Part shown: piece after piece, positions 1 to 8,717 of the stretch
How positions within the stretch are numbered: position 1 is the first letter of the stretch
Layout of the letters: each line of letters opens with the position of its first letter
Notes under the pieces: generated by a model
The model's database searches: none
Told to the model about the DNA's origin: nothing
Seen by the model: the letters and a program-made list of their open reading frames with translations, nothing else
Translations under genes and position numbers: made by a program
Assembly: GCA_964345555.1 (NCBI GenBank)
Contig: CAYFRD010000024.1
Span: 1-26,961 of the forward strand
Origin: Peptoniphilus_E sp964345555
GTDB lineage: Bacteria; Bacillota; Clostridia; Tissierellales; Peptoniphilaceae
Reading direction: 5' to 3'
DNA: 26,961 nucleotides

Positions 1-17
1 TATACAGATATTCTCTA

Positions 18-33
18 TGTTATAATATATTTA
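18..33 (+). promoter_or_regulatory. Extended -10 promoter of the SLH protein gene
   Basis: TGTTATAAT at 18-26 is a perfect extended -10 element (TGn followed by TATAAT). Transcription would start near 33, leaving a 5' UTR of about 50 nt before the ATG at 83. A -35 box would fall at or before the left edge of the window and cannot be judged. The ribosome binding site GGAGG at 72-76 lies six bases before the ATG. Confidence 0.55.
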
Positions 34-82
34 CGTTGACTTTGTTAGTGAGATGTTATTTTAAATAAAATGGAGGTATGAA

Positions 83-2092
83 ATGTTTAAGAAGAATTTA
101 AATAAAGTCTTAGGTATTTCTCTTTGCGCGGCAGTTTTAATGACAGGACCTGTTTTTGCAAAGGAATTTAAAGATGTTACTAAAAACGGACCTTATGGCT
201 GGGCTTATTCATATATTGATGAAATGAGCGATAAGGGTGTAATTGAGGGATACCCCAATGGTAATTATGAACCGGACAGAGCGGTTAGCTTTGAGGAGGT
301 ACTTCAATTGTTAAAGGGCGTTATGAATGCTCCTAAGGATGAACTTGACAGAGCTGTTGCAAAATACGGAAGCGACTTGACTTATAATGGAGTTGCAGGA
401 TGGGCTAGAGATGCGGCTGCCATTGCAATTGAAAGAAATGTAATTACCATGGAAACCATCAAGGAAGCAAAAAGTAAGGGATTTATCAACCAAGACAACA
501 TAATTTATCCCGACAGAAATACCATCGCCGTATACTATGCAAGAGCACTAAATCTTTCTGCAAATGGAGACGAATCCTATCTAAGACATGATGATAAGGA
601 CAAGATTCCAAGCGGTACAAGAGGATATTTGGCATCTCTTGTAAAGGAAGGCATATTTGCAGCAACGGGCTCTGATGGAAAGTTCGAAGGCACAAGACAC
701 ATCAGAAGATCCGAAATGGCAAAAATTACAAAGCTTTCCTATGATCATGCAAGAACTGCAAGTTTAAGCCAAGAAACCAAGACTATAACAGGTAAGGTAA
801 TACTGGCTACAAACTTAAATAATTTAGATACAATAATTGTTGAAAGCGGTAATTCAAGATACCAATTCAGAGTTAACTACAGCACTGAATACAAGATGAA
901 CAATCAAACGGTAAAATTCAGCGATATCAAACCGGATCAAGAAGTGAAGATAACTTATGTGACTTCATCGGATAAAATGGCTGAAGGCACTGCTAAAAAA
1001 GTCGAAATAACAAATAGTACAACCGATTTAATAGGATATGTTACAGGTAAATCCTACAATACTATAAAGATAAATTATACAACTGACGCCAAAAACATAG
1101 ACTTTTCAAAGGATCAAAGAATAACGACAAATCAAACAAAGGACTTTGAGTTTATAAACGGTGCAAAAATCTACAAACTTGGAAGAGCGATTTATGTAAG
1201 TGATATTCAATATGATGATTTAATTGAATTTAAAACAGATAGCGCAGGAAAAATAAAAGAAGCCTATATATATCCCAGAAACGGCAACGTTTCAGGAACT
1301 GTAGTAAGTGTTACCACCAGCACTACTAACAACGTAAGAGAAAGTGTAAAACTTAGATTGGATGACGGAAAAGAATATGTATTTTACGGAAACTACCCGA
1401 CATACAACGGTTGGAATGACAGTAGTAACTGGAACTACAACAGTCTGTTCAACAATTTGAGATATGGCGACAGAGTAACTTTCAATACCAATTATAAATT
1501 GGTTACTAATGCAAGCAACAATCAAAATACAATCACGGGACAAATAACAGACGTTTACACATACTATCAAAAAAGATCCGATGGAACTACAGGAGAATTA
1601 AGACTTAGAGAAAGTAATTATGCTGAAAAAACTTATTATCTAACCGATAGAACAAAGTACAATATAAGCACGGGAAATCTTGGAATCTATAATCCTAGTT
1701 TAGAAAACTTGAGAGGAATGACAGTAAGATTGGCTTTAGACGGAGATAGAATAGTCGAAATAAGCGATATTGGGAATAACAGGAACTTCGACGTTGTTGC
1801 TCAAATTATAAATGTAAAAACAGATAATGCTTTCGGTTCATTTGTTTCCAGAACTTACAGAATCAAGATAATAAATGATAATAGACAATCAGGCGGAATT
1901 AAATTCGGAGATGAGTTTGATTTCAGAATTGAAAATACCTATAATAGTGAGTCTTTTAACAAGTATGACATTGTCAGAATTTCAGGATTGAAAGATAACA
2001 AAGACTTAAAAGAAGTAAAAATTAAACCGATAGAAAGAAGATTCAACGAATATTTCGGAGAATACTACTATAACTTCTATCAAAACTACTAA
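83..2092 (+). CDS. Secreted SLH-domain cell-surface protein with tandem beta-type repeats
   Basis: This 669-residue protein starts with a typical signal peptide: KKNLNK basic end, hydrophobic core 8-20, probable cleavage after VFA at residue 26. Three S-layer-homology motifs follow at about 28-79, 104-158 and 169-220. The first contains GVIEGYPNGNYEPDRAVSFEE, a good match to the SLH consensus (GY.dG.f.P...vtR.E). SLH triplets bind pyruvylated secondary wall polymers, so the protein should be held non-covalently on the wall. Residues about 235-657 look like five diverged units of roughly 70-95 residues with a recurring pattern (GkV..v, a -k.y.- strand, then GD.V.f and v.ei.). The C-terminus is rich in Tyr, Asn and Phe. 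The gene is monocistronic, with its own promoter and terminator. I recognise the SLH anchor but not the function of the repeat region; a structural surface-layer or adhesive role is only inference. Confidence 0.9.
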   Translation: MFKKNLNKVLGISLCAAVLMTGPVFAKEFKDVTKNGPYGWAYSYIDEMSDKGVIEGYPNGNYEPDRAVSFEEVLQLLKGVMNAPKDELDRAVAKYGSDLTYNGVAGWARDAAAIAIERNVITMETIKEAKSKGFINQDNIIYPDRNTIAVYYARALNLSANGDESYLRHDDKDKIPSGTRGYLASLVKEGIFAATGSDGKFEGTRHIRRSEMAKITKLSYDHARTASLSQETKTITGKVILATNLNNLDTIIVESGNSRYQFRVNYSTEYKMNNQTVKFSDIKPDQEVKITYVTSSDKMAEGTAKKVEITNSTTDLIGYVTGKSYNTIKINYTTDAKNIDFSKDQRITTNQTKDFEFINGAKIYKLGRAIYVSDIQYDDLIEFKTDSAGKIKEAYIYPRNGNVSGTVVSVTTSTTNNVRESVKLRLDDGKEYVFYGNYPTYNGWNDSSNWNYNSLFNNLRYGDRVTFNTNYKLVTNASNNQNTITGQITDVYTYYQKRSDGTTGELRLRESNYAEKTYYLTDRTKYNISTGNLGIYNPSLENLRGMTVRLALDGDRIVEISDIGNNRNFDVVAQIINVKTDNAFGSFVSRTYRIKIINDNRQSGGIKFGDEFDFRIENTYNSESFNKYDIVRISGLKDNKDLKEVKIKPIERRFNEYFGEYYYNFYQNY

Positions 2093-2096
2093 AATG

Positions 2097-2132
2097 GAAA
2101 AAAAGAGCCAAGCCGGTCTTGGTTCTTTTTTT
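2097..2132 (+). terminator. Intrinsic terminator after the SLH gene
   Basis: An 8-bp stem GAGCCAAG (2105-2112) / CTTGGTTC (2118-2125) with loop CCGGT is followed by seven T (2126-2132). An A-rich run before the stem can pair with the T tract. It lies just after the TAA at 2090-2092. Confidence 0.9.
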
Positions 2133-2160
2133 ATGCACAGAAATAATATTTTAGGTTGTG

Positions 2161-2189
2161 TTGATTTTTATAATTATTTACTATATATT
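2161..2189 (+). promoter_or_regulatory. Candidate promoter of the plsX-alr operon
   Basis: TTGATT (2161-2166) and TATATT (2184-2189) are separated by 17 bp and match the housekeeping consensus 4/6 and 5/6. A perfect TATAAT at 2169-2174 overlaps this region but has no good -35. The site lies between the upstream terminator and the plsX ribosome binding site, the only gap where this operon could start. Confidence 0.5.
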
Positions 2190-2211
2190 TATTTAAAACG
2201 GAGGGTAGATA

Positions 2212-3192
2212 ATGAAAATTTTATTTGATGCACAAGGCGGAGACAATGCACCTTTAGAGATAATAAAGGGAGCAATTGATGCAAGAGAAGAATTTAATAT
2301 AGATATAGCGTTGATAGGCGATGAGCAGGATATAAGGGCAAAGGCTGCAGAAGAAAACATAAATGTGGACTTTGAAATAATCAATGTAACGGAAAAGATA
2401 GAAAATACAGATGATCCTGCCATGGTCATAAGAAGAAAAAAAGATTCATCAATTGTCAAAGGACTAAGTCTTTTATCGGAGGGAGAATACGATGCATTTT
2501 TGTCCTGTGGAAGCACAGGAGCGCTTTTGGCAGGCGGATTATTCATAGTAAAGAGGATTAATAATGTTTCAAGAGCTGTACTGCCGACTTTTCTTCCCAA
2601 TATAAAGGGCAAAACTTTAGTAATAGACAGTGGGGCTAATATGGATTGCAGTGAAAAGTTGATTTTTGAATTTGCAAAGCTTGGTAAAGTTTACCTGGAG
2701 TCTTTAGGTTATGAAAATCCGCGAGTGGGACTTTTAAATGTGGGAGTAGAAGAAGGCAAAGGCAACAGCGTGACCAAGGCGTGTTACCAATTACTTAAAA
2801 ATTCCGATTTGAATTTCATAGGAAATGTAGAAGCGAGAGATGTGAGCTTTGGAGTCTGTGATTTGGTGGTATGTGATGGATTTACAGGCAATGTACTTCT
2901 AAAAAACACAGAAGGCGTAGCTATGTTTTTAGTAAAAACTTTTCAAAAATTACTTGAAGAAACCGATATCGATAAAAATGAAGGCAAGTTATTACTTGCA
3001 AAACTGTTCAAATCTCTTGACTATCAAGAGGTCGGTGGTGTAATATTACTTGGGCTCAATAAAATAGTTGTAAAGGCGCACGGAAGCAGTGATGCAAAAG
3101 CTGTTAAAAATGCGGCCAAATCAGCTATTCAGGCGCAGGACAAAGATATTATAAAAAAATTATCAGATGTTTTTATGGAGGAAGTTAAATGA
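2212..3192 (+). CDS. plsX: Phosphate acyltransferase PlsX
   Basis: PlsX converts acyl-ACP and phosphate to acyl-phosphate, the donor used by PlsY in the first step of phospholipid synthesis; it is a peripheral membrane enzyme. The 326-residue length is normal. Family hallmarks are the N-terminal FDAQGGDNAP (usually DAMGGDNAP, so Met is replaced by Gln here), the SCGSTGALLAGG loop, VIDSGAN, LLNVGVEEGKG and VCDGFTGNVLLK. The start ATG follows GGAGGG at a good distance. Its stop overlaps the acpP start (ATGA), which implies translational coupling with the acyl carrier protein. No fapR gene is present upstream, unlike in Bacillus. Confidence 0.97.
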   Translation: MKILFDAQGGDNAPLEIIKGAIDAREEFNIDIALIGDEQDIRAKAAEENINVDFEIINVTEKIENTDDPAMVIRRKKDSSIVKGLSLLSEGEYDAFLSCGSTGALLAGGLFIVKRINNVSRAVLPTFLPNIKGKTLVIDSGANMDCSEKLIFEFAKLGKVYLESLGYENPRVGLLNVGVEEGKGNSVTKACYQLLKNSDLNFIGNVEARDVSFGVCDLVVCDGFTGNVLLKNTEGVAMFLVKTFQKLLEETDIDKNEGKLLLAKLFKSLDYQEVGGVILLGLNKIVVKAHGSSDAKAVKNAAKSAIQAQDKDIIKKLSDVFMEEVK

Positions 3193-3413
3193 GAGAAAGA
3201 ATTTTACAATTGATAGCTGACCAATTTAATAGAGAAGTGGAATATTTAGATGAAGACATGTCATTTGTAGATGATTTGGCTGCTGATTCAATTGATATTG
3301 TTGAACTTGTAATGAGCATTGAAGATGAATTCGATATTGAAATCGATGACGAAGTACTGACTAAAATGCACACTATTGCCGATGTGCTTGATTATATGGA
3401 AGAATTAGAGTAA
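3189..3413 (+). CDS. acpP: Acyl carrier protein
   Basis: This small acidic protein of 74 residues carries the growing acyl chain in fatty acid synthesis on a 4'-phosphopantetheine arm. The attachment site is Ser34 in the motif LAADSIDIVEL, which matches the usual DSLD/DSID signature. The helix II acidic face (EDEFDIEI) that contacts partner enzymes is conserved. The start overlaps the plsX stop by four bases, and rnc follows three bases later. The plsX-acpP-rnc order is common in Bacillota. It is slightly shorter than the usual 76-80 residues but complete. Confidence 0.96.
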   Translation: MRERILQLIADQFNREVEYLDEDMSFVDDLAADSIDIVELVMSIEDEFDIEIDDEVLTKMHTIADVLDYMEELE

Positions 3414-3416
3414 TTC

Positions 3417-4109
3417 ATGAATGTGAAAATTGATGAATTGTTAAAGGTATTGGATTACGACTTTAAGGATATAAATTTACTCCATACCGCTTTAATTCAT
3501 TCATCATATCAAAATGAAAATCAAATTGATTACAATAATGAAAGGCTTGAATTTTTAGGTGATGCGGTTTTAGACTTAGTGATGGGAGAATATTTCTTTA
3601 AAAAATTCAAGAATTGTGACGAGGGAACTCTTTCCAAAATGAGAGCAAGAGTTGTTAATGAAGACAGTTTGTACAAGGTGGCTTTGTCCATAAACTTAGG
3701 CGAATATATACAACTGGGGCAAGGAGAGCTTAAAAACGGCGGAAATCTGAAAAGTTCCATATTGTCAGATGCTTTGGAAGCCTTGATCGGAGCAATATAC
3801 ATCGACTCCGGCATAAAGATTGCCGGGGAAGTAATTATGAGATTATTCAAGGAAAAACTCGGAAAGATTAAAGACAAGGGATATACTTTCAGTTTTAAAT
3901 CGGAAATACAGGAATATTTTCAAAAACAGGAGAAAAGCATAAAATATGTGCTTTATGATGAACAAGGGCCGGACAACGATAAGGTATTTTACACCAACCT
4001 GATCATTGGTGACGAAGTTTTCAGCAGCGGGTATGGAACTAGCAAGAAGAAATCAGAGCAAATGGCAGCGTACAACGCCCTTATAAAGTTGGGTAAAATT
4101 GATGAGTAG
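3417..4109 (+). CDS. rnc: Ribonuclease III
   Basis: RNase III cuts double-stranded RNA, maturing rRNA precursors and some mRNAs. The 230-residue protein has the nuclease signature NERLEFLGDAVLD, with metal and catalytic residues Glu42, Glu45 and Asp49, and the second acidic pair Asp118/Glu121 in SILSDALEALIGA. The C-terminal double-stranded-RNA-binding domain begins near residue 160 and ends with the expected GYGTSKKKSEQMAAYNAL. The ribosome binding site is weak (TTAGAG inside the acpP end), so translation is probably coupled to acpP. The C-terminal codons overlap the next gene. Confidence 0.97.
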   Translation: MNVKIDELLKVLDYDFKDINLLHTALIHSSYQNENQIDYNNERLEFLGDAVLDLVMGEYFFKKFKNCDEGTLSKMRARVVNEDSLYKVALSINLGEYIQLGQGELKNGGNLKSSILSDALEALIGAIYIDSGIKIAGEVIMRLFKEKLGKIKDKGYTFSFKSEIQEYFQKQEKSIKYVLYDEQGPDNDKVFYTNLIIGDEVFSSGYGTSKKKSEQMAAYNALIKLGKIDE

Positions 4110-5172
4110 AAAAAACATAATCCCTATTTTTGTTCCTCATTTAGGATGTCCAAATGACTGTGTTTTTTGCAATCAAAAAAAGATTGCATCGGCCTCTACA
4201 AATGTAGATGAGGCATTTGTAAGGGATAAAATAGAAGAATATTTAAGCTATTTCAAAGACAGGAATAATGTTGAGATCGCTTTTTACGGAGGGTCTTTTA
4301 CAGCTATAGAAATATCGGTCCAGAATTCTCTATTGAAGATTGCTAAGGAATATAAGGATAGAGGTATAGTTAAGTCCATAAGGCTGTCCACCAGACCGGA
4401 CTGCATAGATGGAGAAATACTGAGTAATTTAGAGAGATTTGGTGTCGATACAATAGAACTTGGAGTTCAAAGTCTAGATGAAAATGTGTTGAAGCTTTCC
4501 AATAGAGGGCATAATTCAAAATGCGTGTACGAGGCATCAAAGCTGATAAAAGAGTACGGTTTCCAATTGGGATTGCAACAAATGTTAGGATTGCCGGGAG
4601 ACAGTAAGGCACTATCATATCACACTGCTTGTGAATTTAAGAAAATCGGACCGTCATTTGTGAGGATATATCCTACTCTTGTTATTGTAGACACAAAGAT
4701 GGAAAGAGATTATAAATCCGGGAAATATACCCCTATGTCCTTGGAAGATACCATACACATATGCAAAGAGTTGCTTAAATTTTATATTTTAAATGATATT
4801 GATGTAATAAGAATAGGTCTTCAACCAACGGAGAATATAAAGCTTGGAGCAGATGTAGTGGCAGGGCCCTTTCACCCGTCCATAAGACAGTTGGTATCGG
4901 AAGAACTGTTCTATGATTTTTTTGTGGAATATTTCAAAAACATTGACACAGCAGGAAAAGTGATGACAGTATACTCTTCCAACAAAAATATTTCAAATAT
5001 TGCAGGACAGAACAAAAGCAACAAAAACAGAATAAGTGAAAAGTTAAATTTAAGAGATATAAAACTGATGTTTAAAAATTTATCGGATTATGAATTCATC
5101 ATATGCTTAAAGGATGAAGAATTCCGCATAGATATAAGAGAACACATAAATACGGAGATAAAATGCACTTAA
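4102..5172 (+). CDS. Elp3-like radical SAM protein
   Basis: The 356-residue protein carries the radical-SAM cluster motif CPNDCVFC at residues 16-23, which should bind a [4Fe-4S] cluster and S-adenosylmethionine. The next landmarks, AFYGGSFTAI, STRPDCID and ELGVQSLDENVLKLSNRGH, are typical of the Elp3/COG1243 branch. No C-terminal acetyltransferase domain is present, so it is the short bacterial form, often annotated only as radical SAM protein; its substrate is not known to me. ATG at 4102 (MSRKN) is preferred over TTG at 4099. It overlaps rnc by 8 bases and smc by 10. A radical-SAM gene between rnc and smc is a recurrent arrangement in Clostridia. Confidence 0.85.
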   Translation: MSRKNIIPIFVPHLGCPNDCVFCNQKKIASASTNVDEAFVRDKIEEYLSYFKDRNNVEIAFYGGSFTAIEISVQNSLLKIAKEYKDRGIVKSIRLSTRPDCIDGEILSNLERFGVDTIELGVQSLDENVLKLSNRGHNSKCVYEASKLIKEYGFQLGLQQMLGLPGDSKALSYHTACEFKKIGPSFVRIYPTLVIVDTKMERDYKSGKYTPMSLEDTIHICKELLKFYILNDIDVIRIGLQPTENIKLGADVVAGPFHPSIRQLVSEELFYDFFVEYFKNIDTAGKVMTVYSSNKNISNIAGQNKSNKNRISEKLNLRDIKLMFKNLSDYEFIICLKDEEFRIDIREHINTEIKCT

Positions 5173-8100
5173 AAACCATATACATACAAGGATTTAAATC
5201 TTTTGCAAATAAAACTAAAATTGAATTCAACAACAAGATAACCGGTATTGTGGGGCCGAATGGAAGTGGGAAGAGCAATATCTCTGATGCAATAATGTGG
5301 GTTCTTGGAGAAAGTAGCGCTAAAAATTTAAGAGGTGCAAAGATGGAAGATGTCATTTTTTCCGGAACTGATAACAAGAAAGCACTGTCCCTTGCCGAAG
5401 TCACCATAGTATTGGACAATACTGACGAAACATTGCCGGTTAAATATAGGGAAGTATCTGTGACCAGAAGAATGTACAGGTCGGGAGAAACGGAGTACCT
5501 CATAAATAATGTCAAATGCAGATTAAAAGATATCAAGGAATTATTTATGGACACAGGCATAGGCAAAGACGGATATTCACTCATAGGACAGGGAAAAATA
5601 GAAAGCATTCTCAGCAGCAAACCTGAGCAAAGGAGAGCTGTCTTTGAAGAAGCTGCAGGCATATCCAAGTACAAATTAAGAAAAACTGAAAGTGAAAACA
5701 AATTAAAAAAGACAGAAGACAATATCATAAGATTGAACGACATAATCACAGAGATAGAATCCAGAGAAAAATCCCTGAAGTTTGAGTCTGAAAGGGCAAA
5801 AAAATACAGAGGTTTTTTTGACGAACTAAAAAAATATGAAATAGAGGATGCTTTTTTAAAAATAGAATATGAAGAATCTAAAAGTTCAAAAACCACAAAA
5901 GAAATTGAGATTTTAGATAATGAAATAAATGGATTAAAATACAGCATTGAAAAAGACAGAGCTTCAAGAGATAGATGTAGAGTTGAATTTGACGATTTGC
6001 AAAATTCAATAAGTGACAAGCAGCAGGTGCTGATTGAGCTGAACAATATAATAGAAAAATCAACTTCACGAAAAGAAATCATTAAAAACAAAGAAGAAAG
6101 CATTTCAAATAATATAAAATCCAAAATTGATAAAATAAATGAATTAAAATCTAAAAATGCAGATCTGGAAGATACAAAAAAAATACTGAATGAAGATCTT
6201 CAAAAAATAGAGTATGAACTTTTGAATCTAAATGAAAATTTGGAAAAACAAAAGTCTATTTTTGATGCAAAAAATAAATCTTTGACTGATTTTGAAGAAG
6301 ATTTAAGAAGACACAACGAGGATTTATTGGTCTTAAATAAAGAAAAATCAGAATTAAATTCAAAGATTGTTCTTGCTCAGTCGTTGATTAAAGATAGGCA
6401 GGAAAGAATTGATTCCATAGACAGAAATCTGAAAATTTTGGAAGACAATAAAATTGAAATCTTTGACAGTATAAATTACGAAAAGACTTCAAAGGACAAG
6501 ATTTTTGAAGAACAAAAGGGAATTTTAGAAAAACTGAAGAAATTAGAAATCGAAGCCGAAGATTGTGAAAATGAAATAGAAAATACCAATACACGATTAA
6601 ATGAATTAAATCAAAGTATAAGTAATAATGAGGCGAGGTTCAATGTTTTAAAAAACATAACGGAAAATTATGAAGGGTACAACAAAAGCGTAAAGACCTT
6701 TATGAATTTGGGTAAGCGTAAAAACCTTTTTGGAGATGAAATGTTGGGTCCCGTTGCGGAGAATATAAAAGTTGATCAAAAATATGAAGGAGCTATTTCC
6801 GTTGCACTGGGTTTTTCATTACAAAACATAATAATAAAGCGCAGTAAAGATGCAAAAAAAATGATCGATTTTTTATTTGAAAATAAAATCGGAAGAGTTA
6901 CCTTTTTGCCTATTGATTCAATAAAATTTCACAGACCTAAGATAGATTTGAATTCCTATGGAGTAAGAGGCGTTTTGGGATTTGCAGATGAATTTGTAAA
7001 ATTTGATGACAGTATAGCCGATATTATCAAGTACCTGCTAGGTAAAATTATAATTGTCGAGGATTTTGACAGCGCTGAATCCATTTCAAAAAAGACCAAC
7101 AGATATTACAGGGTGGTGAGTCTAAAGGGTGACAGCTTTAACGTGGGCGGATCTTTGACCGGAGGATTTGTATCCAAAGATTCAAGCGATATAATAAGCA
7201 GAAAGTCTGAACTTGAAAGACTGGAAAACTTCATAAGAAAATTGAAAATAGAGTACAATGAAACTCTAAAAAGCAAGAATAATTTGACTGAAAAATTAGA
7301 AAATAAAATTACTGTAATCAAAGAACTGGAGAAAAACCTAGAAGCTATAGATAAAAAGTTGTTCTCGTTGGAAAATAATATAGCCAAATTGACACAGAGT
7401 AATGAATCAAATGAAGAATATATTTTTAGATATAATTCTGAAAAAGATAAATTAAGAGAGAATATCAAATCTGAAAATATAAATTTAAACATCTTCGTTG
7501 CAAGGTTAGAGGATATAGATATAAAGCTGGAAGAAAAAGACACAGAACTTGAAAAAGACGAAAAAGTTTTGGATTTAAAGGTTCAATTAGAAGAACTTAG
7601 AAATCAAATTTCAAATTCAAAAGTAGAAATTGTTAAATTGAATTCAAAAAAAGAATCCGCAGATAGGGAATTGGTAAATTCTGCCGATACCATAGAGCAC
7701 AATCTTAAAAAATTGGAAGAATTGCAAAGTGATATAGAATTTGGAGAAAGGCAGCTTAAGGAACTTAAAGAAGAATATATAAAAGAAGAAAAAGCAATAT
7801 CCCTTAACTACGAAATAAAAAGGGAAAATGAAGAAAACTACGACAATTTAAATAAGAGATCAAAAAAACTTGACATAGAGATAACAGAGATATTAAATAG
7901 ATTAGATGAACTTAGAGAATCGCTGTCGGAAAAAGAAAAGAGATATATCAAATTAGAAGCTCTCATAGAAAATAAAGAGATCAAAATTGAAAATATAAAG
8001 GAGAAGATTCTCGACAAGTACAGCTTCATAATCAAAGATGAAAACAGAGAAAAACTGGACATTTCAAAAAGTGAATTAAATGCCAATATTAAGGATTTGA

Positions 8101-8708
8101 CAGGCAAAATCAATGCACTGGGAGATGTGAACCTGCACTCCATAACCGAATATGAGGAAATACTTGCAAAGTTGAATTTTAACCTTGAACAAAAAAATGA
8201 CCTGATGATTTCCAGACAGGAGATACTTGATGTTCTAAGTGAGCTGGAAATTGAAATGAAGGACATGTTTAAGAAGACTTTTATCAAAGTTTCCAAGTAT
8301 TTTGATGAGATTTTTAAGATTTTGTTCAATGGCGGAAAGGCACAAATTGAACTGGACAGTTCAAATATATTAGAAGGCGGCATAGATATAAAAGCGCAAC
8401 CTCCGGGTAAGAAATTTCAATCGCTATCCTTGCTTTCAGGCGGAGAAAGATCTCTTACGGCTGTCGCTCTGATATTTGCATTGCTGAAAGTGCGTCCGGC
8501 ACCATTTTGCATATTGGATGAAATAGATGCGGCTCTTGATGATGCAAATATTTTACGATATGCGGATTATGTAAGGAAGATACCTGATATTCAGTTCATC
8601 ATAATAACTCACAGAAAGCTTACCATGGAGATAGTAAATGTCCTATATGGAGTCACCATGGAGGAGAAGGGAATAAGTAAATTAATATCGGTAGAATTAA
8701 AAAAATAG
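5163..8708 (+). CDS. smc: Chromosome segregation protein SMC
   Basis: SMC forms the ATP-driven, ring-shaped condensin that organises and separates the chromosome together with ScpA/ScpB. The 1181-residue length is standard. The N-terminal Walker A is GPNGSGKS at residues 31-38. Two long coiled coils, very rich in Lys, Glu, Asn and Leu, flank the hinge at about residues 500-665, which ends in the conserved GGSLTGG. The C-terminal head has the ABC signature LSGGERSLTAVALIFALL and Walker B FCILDEIDAALDD at about 1088-1127. No truncation or frameshift is visible. It overlaps the upstream gene by 10 bases and is followed closely by ftsY. scpA and scpB are not in the window. Confidence 0.98.
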   Translation: MHLKTIYIQGFKSFANKTKIEFNNKITGIVGPNGSGKSNISDAIMWVLGESSAKNLRGAKMEDVIFSGTDNKKALSLAEVTIVLDNTDETLPVKYREVSVTRRMYRSGETEYLINNVKCRLKDIKELFMDTGIGKDGYSLIGQGKIESILSSKPEQRRAVFEEAAGISKYKLRKTESENKLKKTEDNIIRLNDIITEIESREKSLKFESERAKKYRGFFDELKKYEIEDAFLKIEYEESKSSKTTKEIEILDNEINGLKYSIEKDRASRDRCRVEFDDLQNSISDKQQVLIELNNIIEKSTSRKEIIKNKEESISNNIKSKIDKINELKSKNADLEDTKKILNEDLQKIEYELLNLNENLEKQKSIFDAKNKSLTDFEEDLRRHNEDLLVLNKEKSELNSKIVLAQSLIKDRQERIDSIDRNLKILEDNKIEIFDSINYEKTSKDKIFEEQKGILEKLKKLEIEAEDCENEIENTNTRLNELNQSISNNEARFNVLKNITENYEGYNKSVKTFMNLGKRKNLFGDEMLGPVAENIKVDQKYEGAISVALGFSLQNIIIKRSKDAKKMIDFLFENKIGRVTFLPIDSIKFHRPKIDLNSYGVRGVLGFADEFVKFDDSIADIIKYLLGKIIIVEDFDSAESISKKTNRYYRVVSLKGDSFNVGGSLTGGFVSKDSSDIISRKSELERLENFIRKLKIEYNETLKSKNNLTEKLENKITVIKELEKNLEAIDKKLFSLENNIAKLTQSNESNEEYIFRYNSEKDKLRENIKSENINLNIFVARLEDIDIKLEEKDTELEKDEKVLDLKVQLEELRNQISNSKVEIVKLNSKKESADRELVNSADTIEHNLKKLEELQSDIEFGERQLKELKEEYIKEEKAISLNYEIKRENEENYDNLNKRSKKLDIEITEILNRLDELRESLSEKEKRYIKLEALIENKEIKIENIKEKILDKYSFIIKDENREKLDISKSELNANIKDLTGKINALGDVNLHSITEYEEILAKLNFNLEQKNDLMISRQEILDVLSELEIEMKDMFKKTFIKVSKYFDEIFKILFNGGKAQIELDSSNILEGGIDIKAQPPGKKFQSLSLLSGGERSLTAVALIFALLKVRPAPFCILDEIDAALDDANILRYADYVRKIPDIQFIIITHRKLTMEIVNVLYGVTMEEKGISKLISVELKK

Positions 8709-8717
8709 GAGGATATT

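Noticed and set aside
5099..6124. 341-codon open frame on the minus strand across smc
   Set aside because: It lies opposite the conserved SMC N-terminal head and coiled coil. Its translation is Ser/Leu/Phe-rich, as expected from the complement of Lys/Glu-rich coding DNA, and it has no plausible ribosome binding site or domain.
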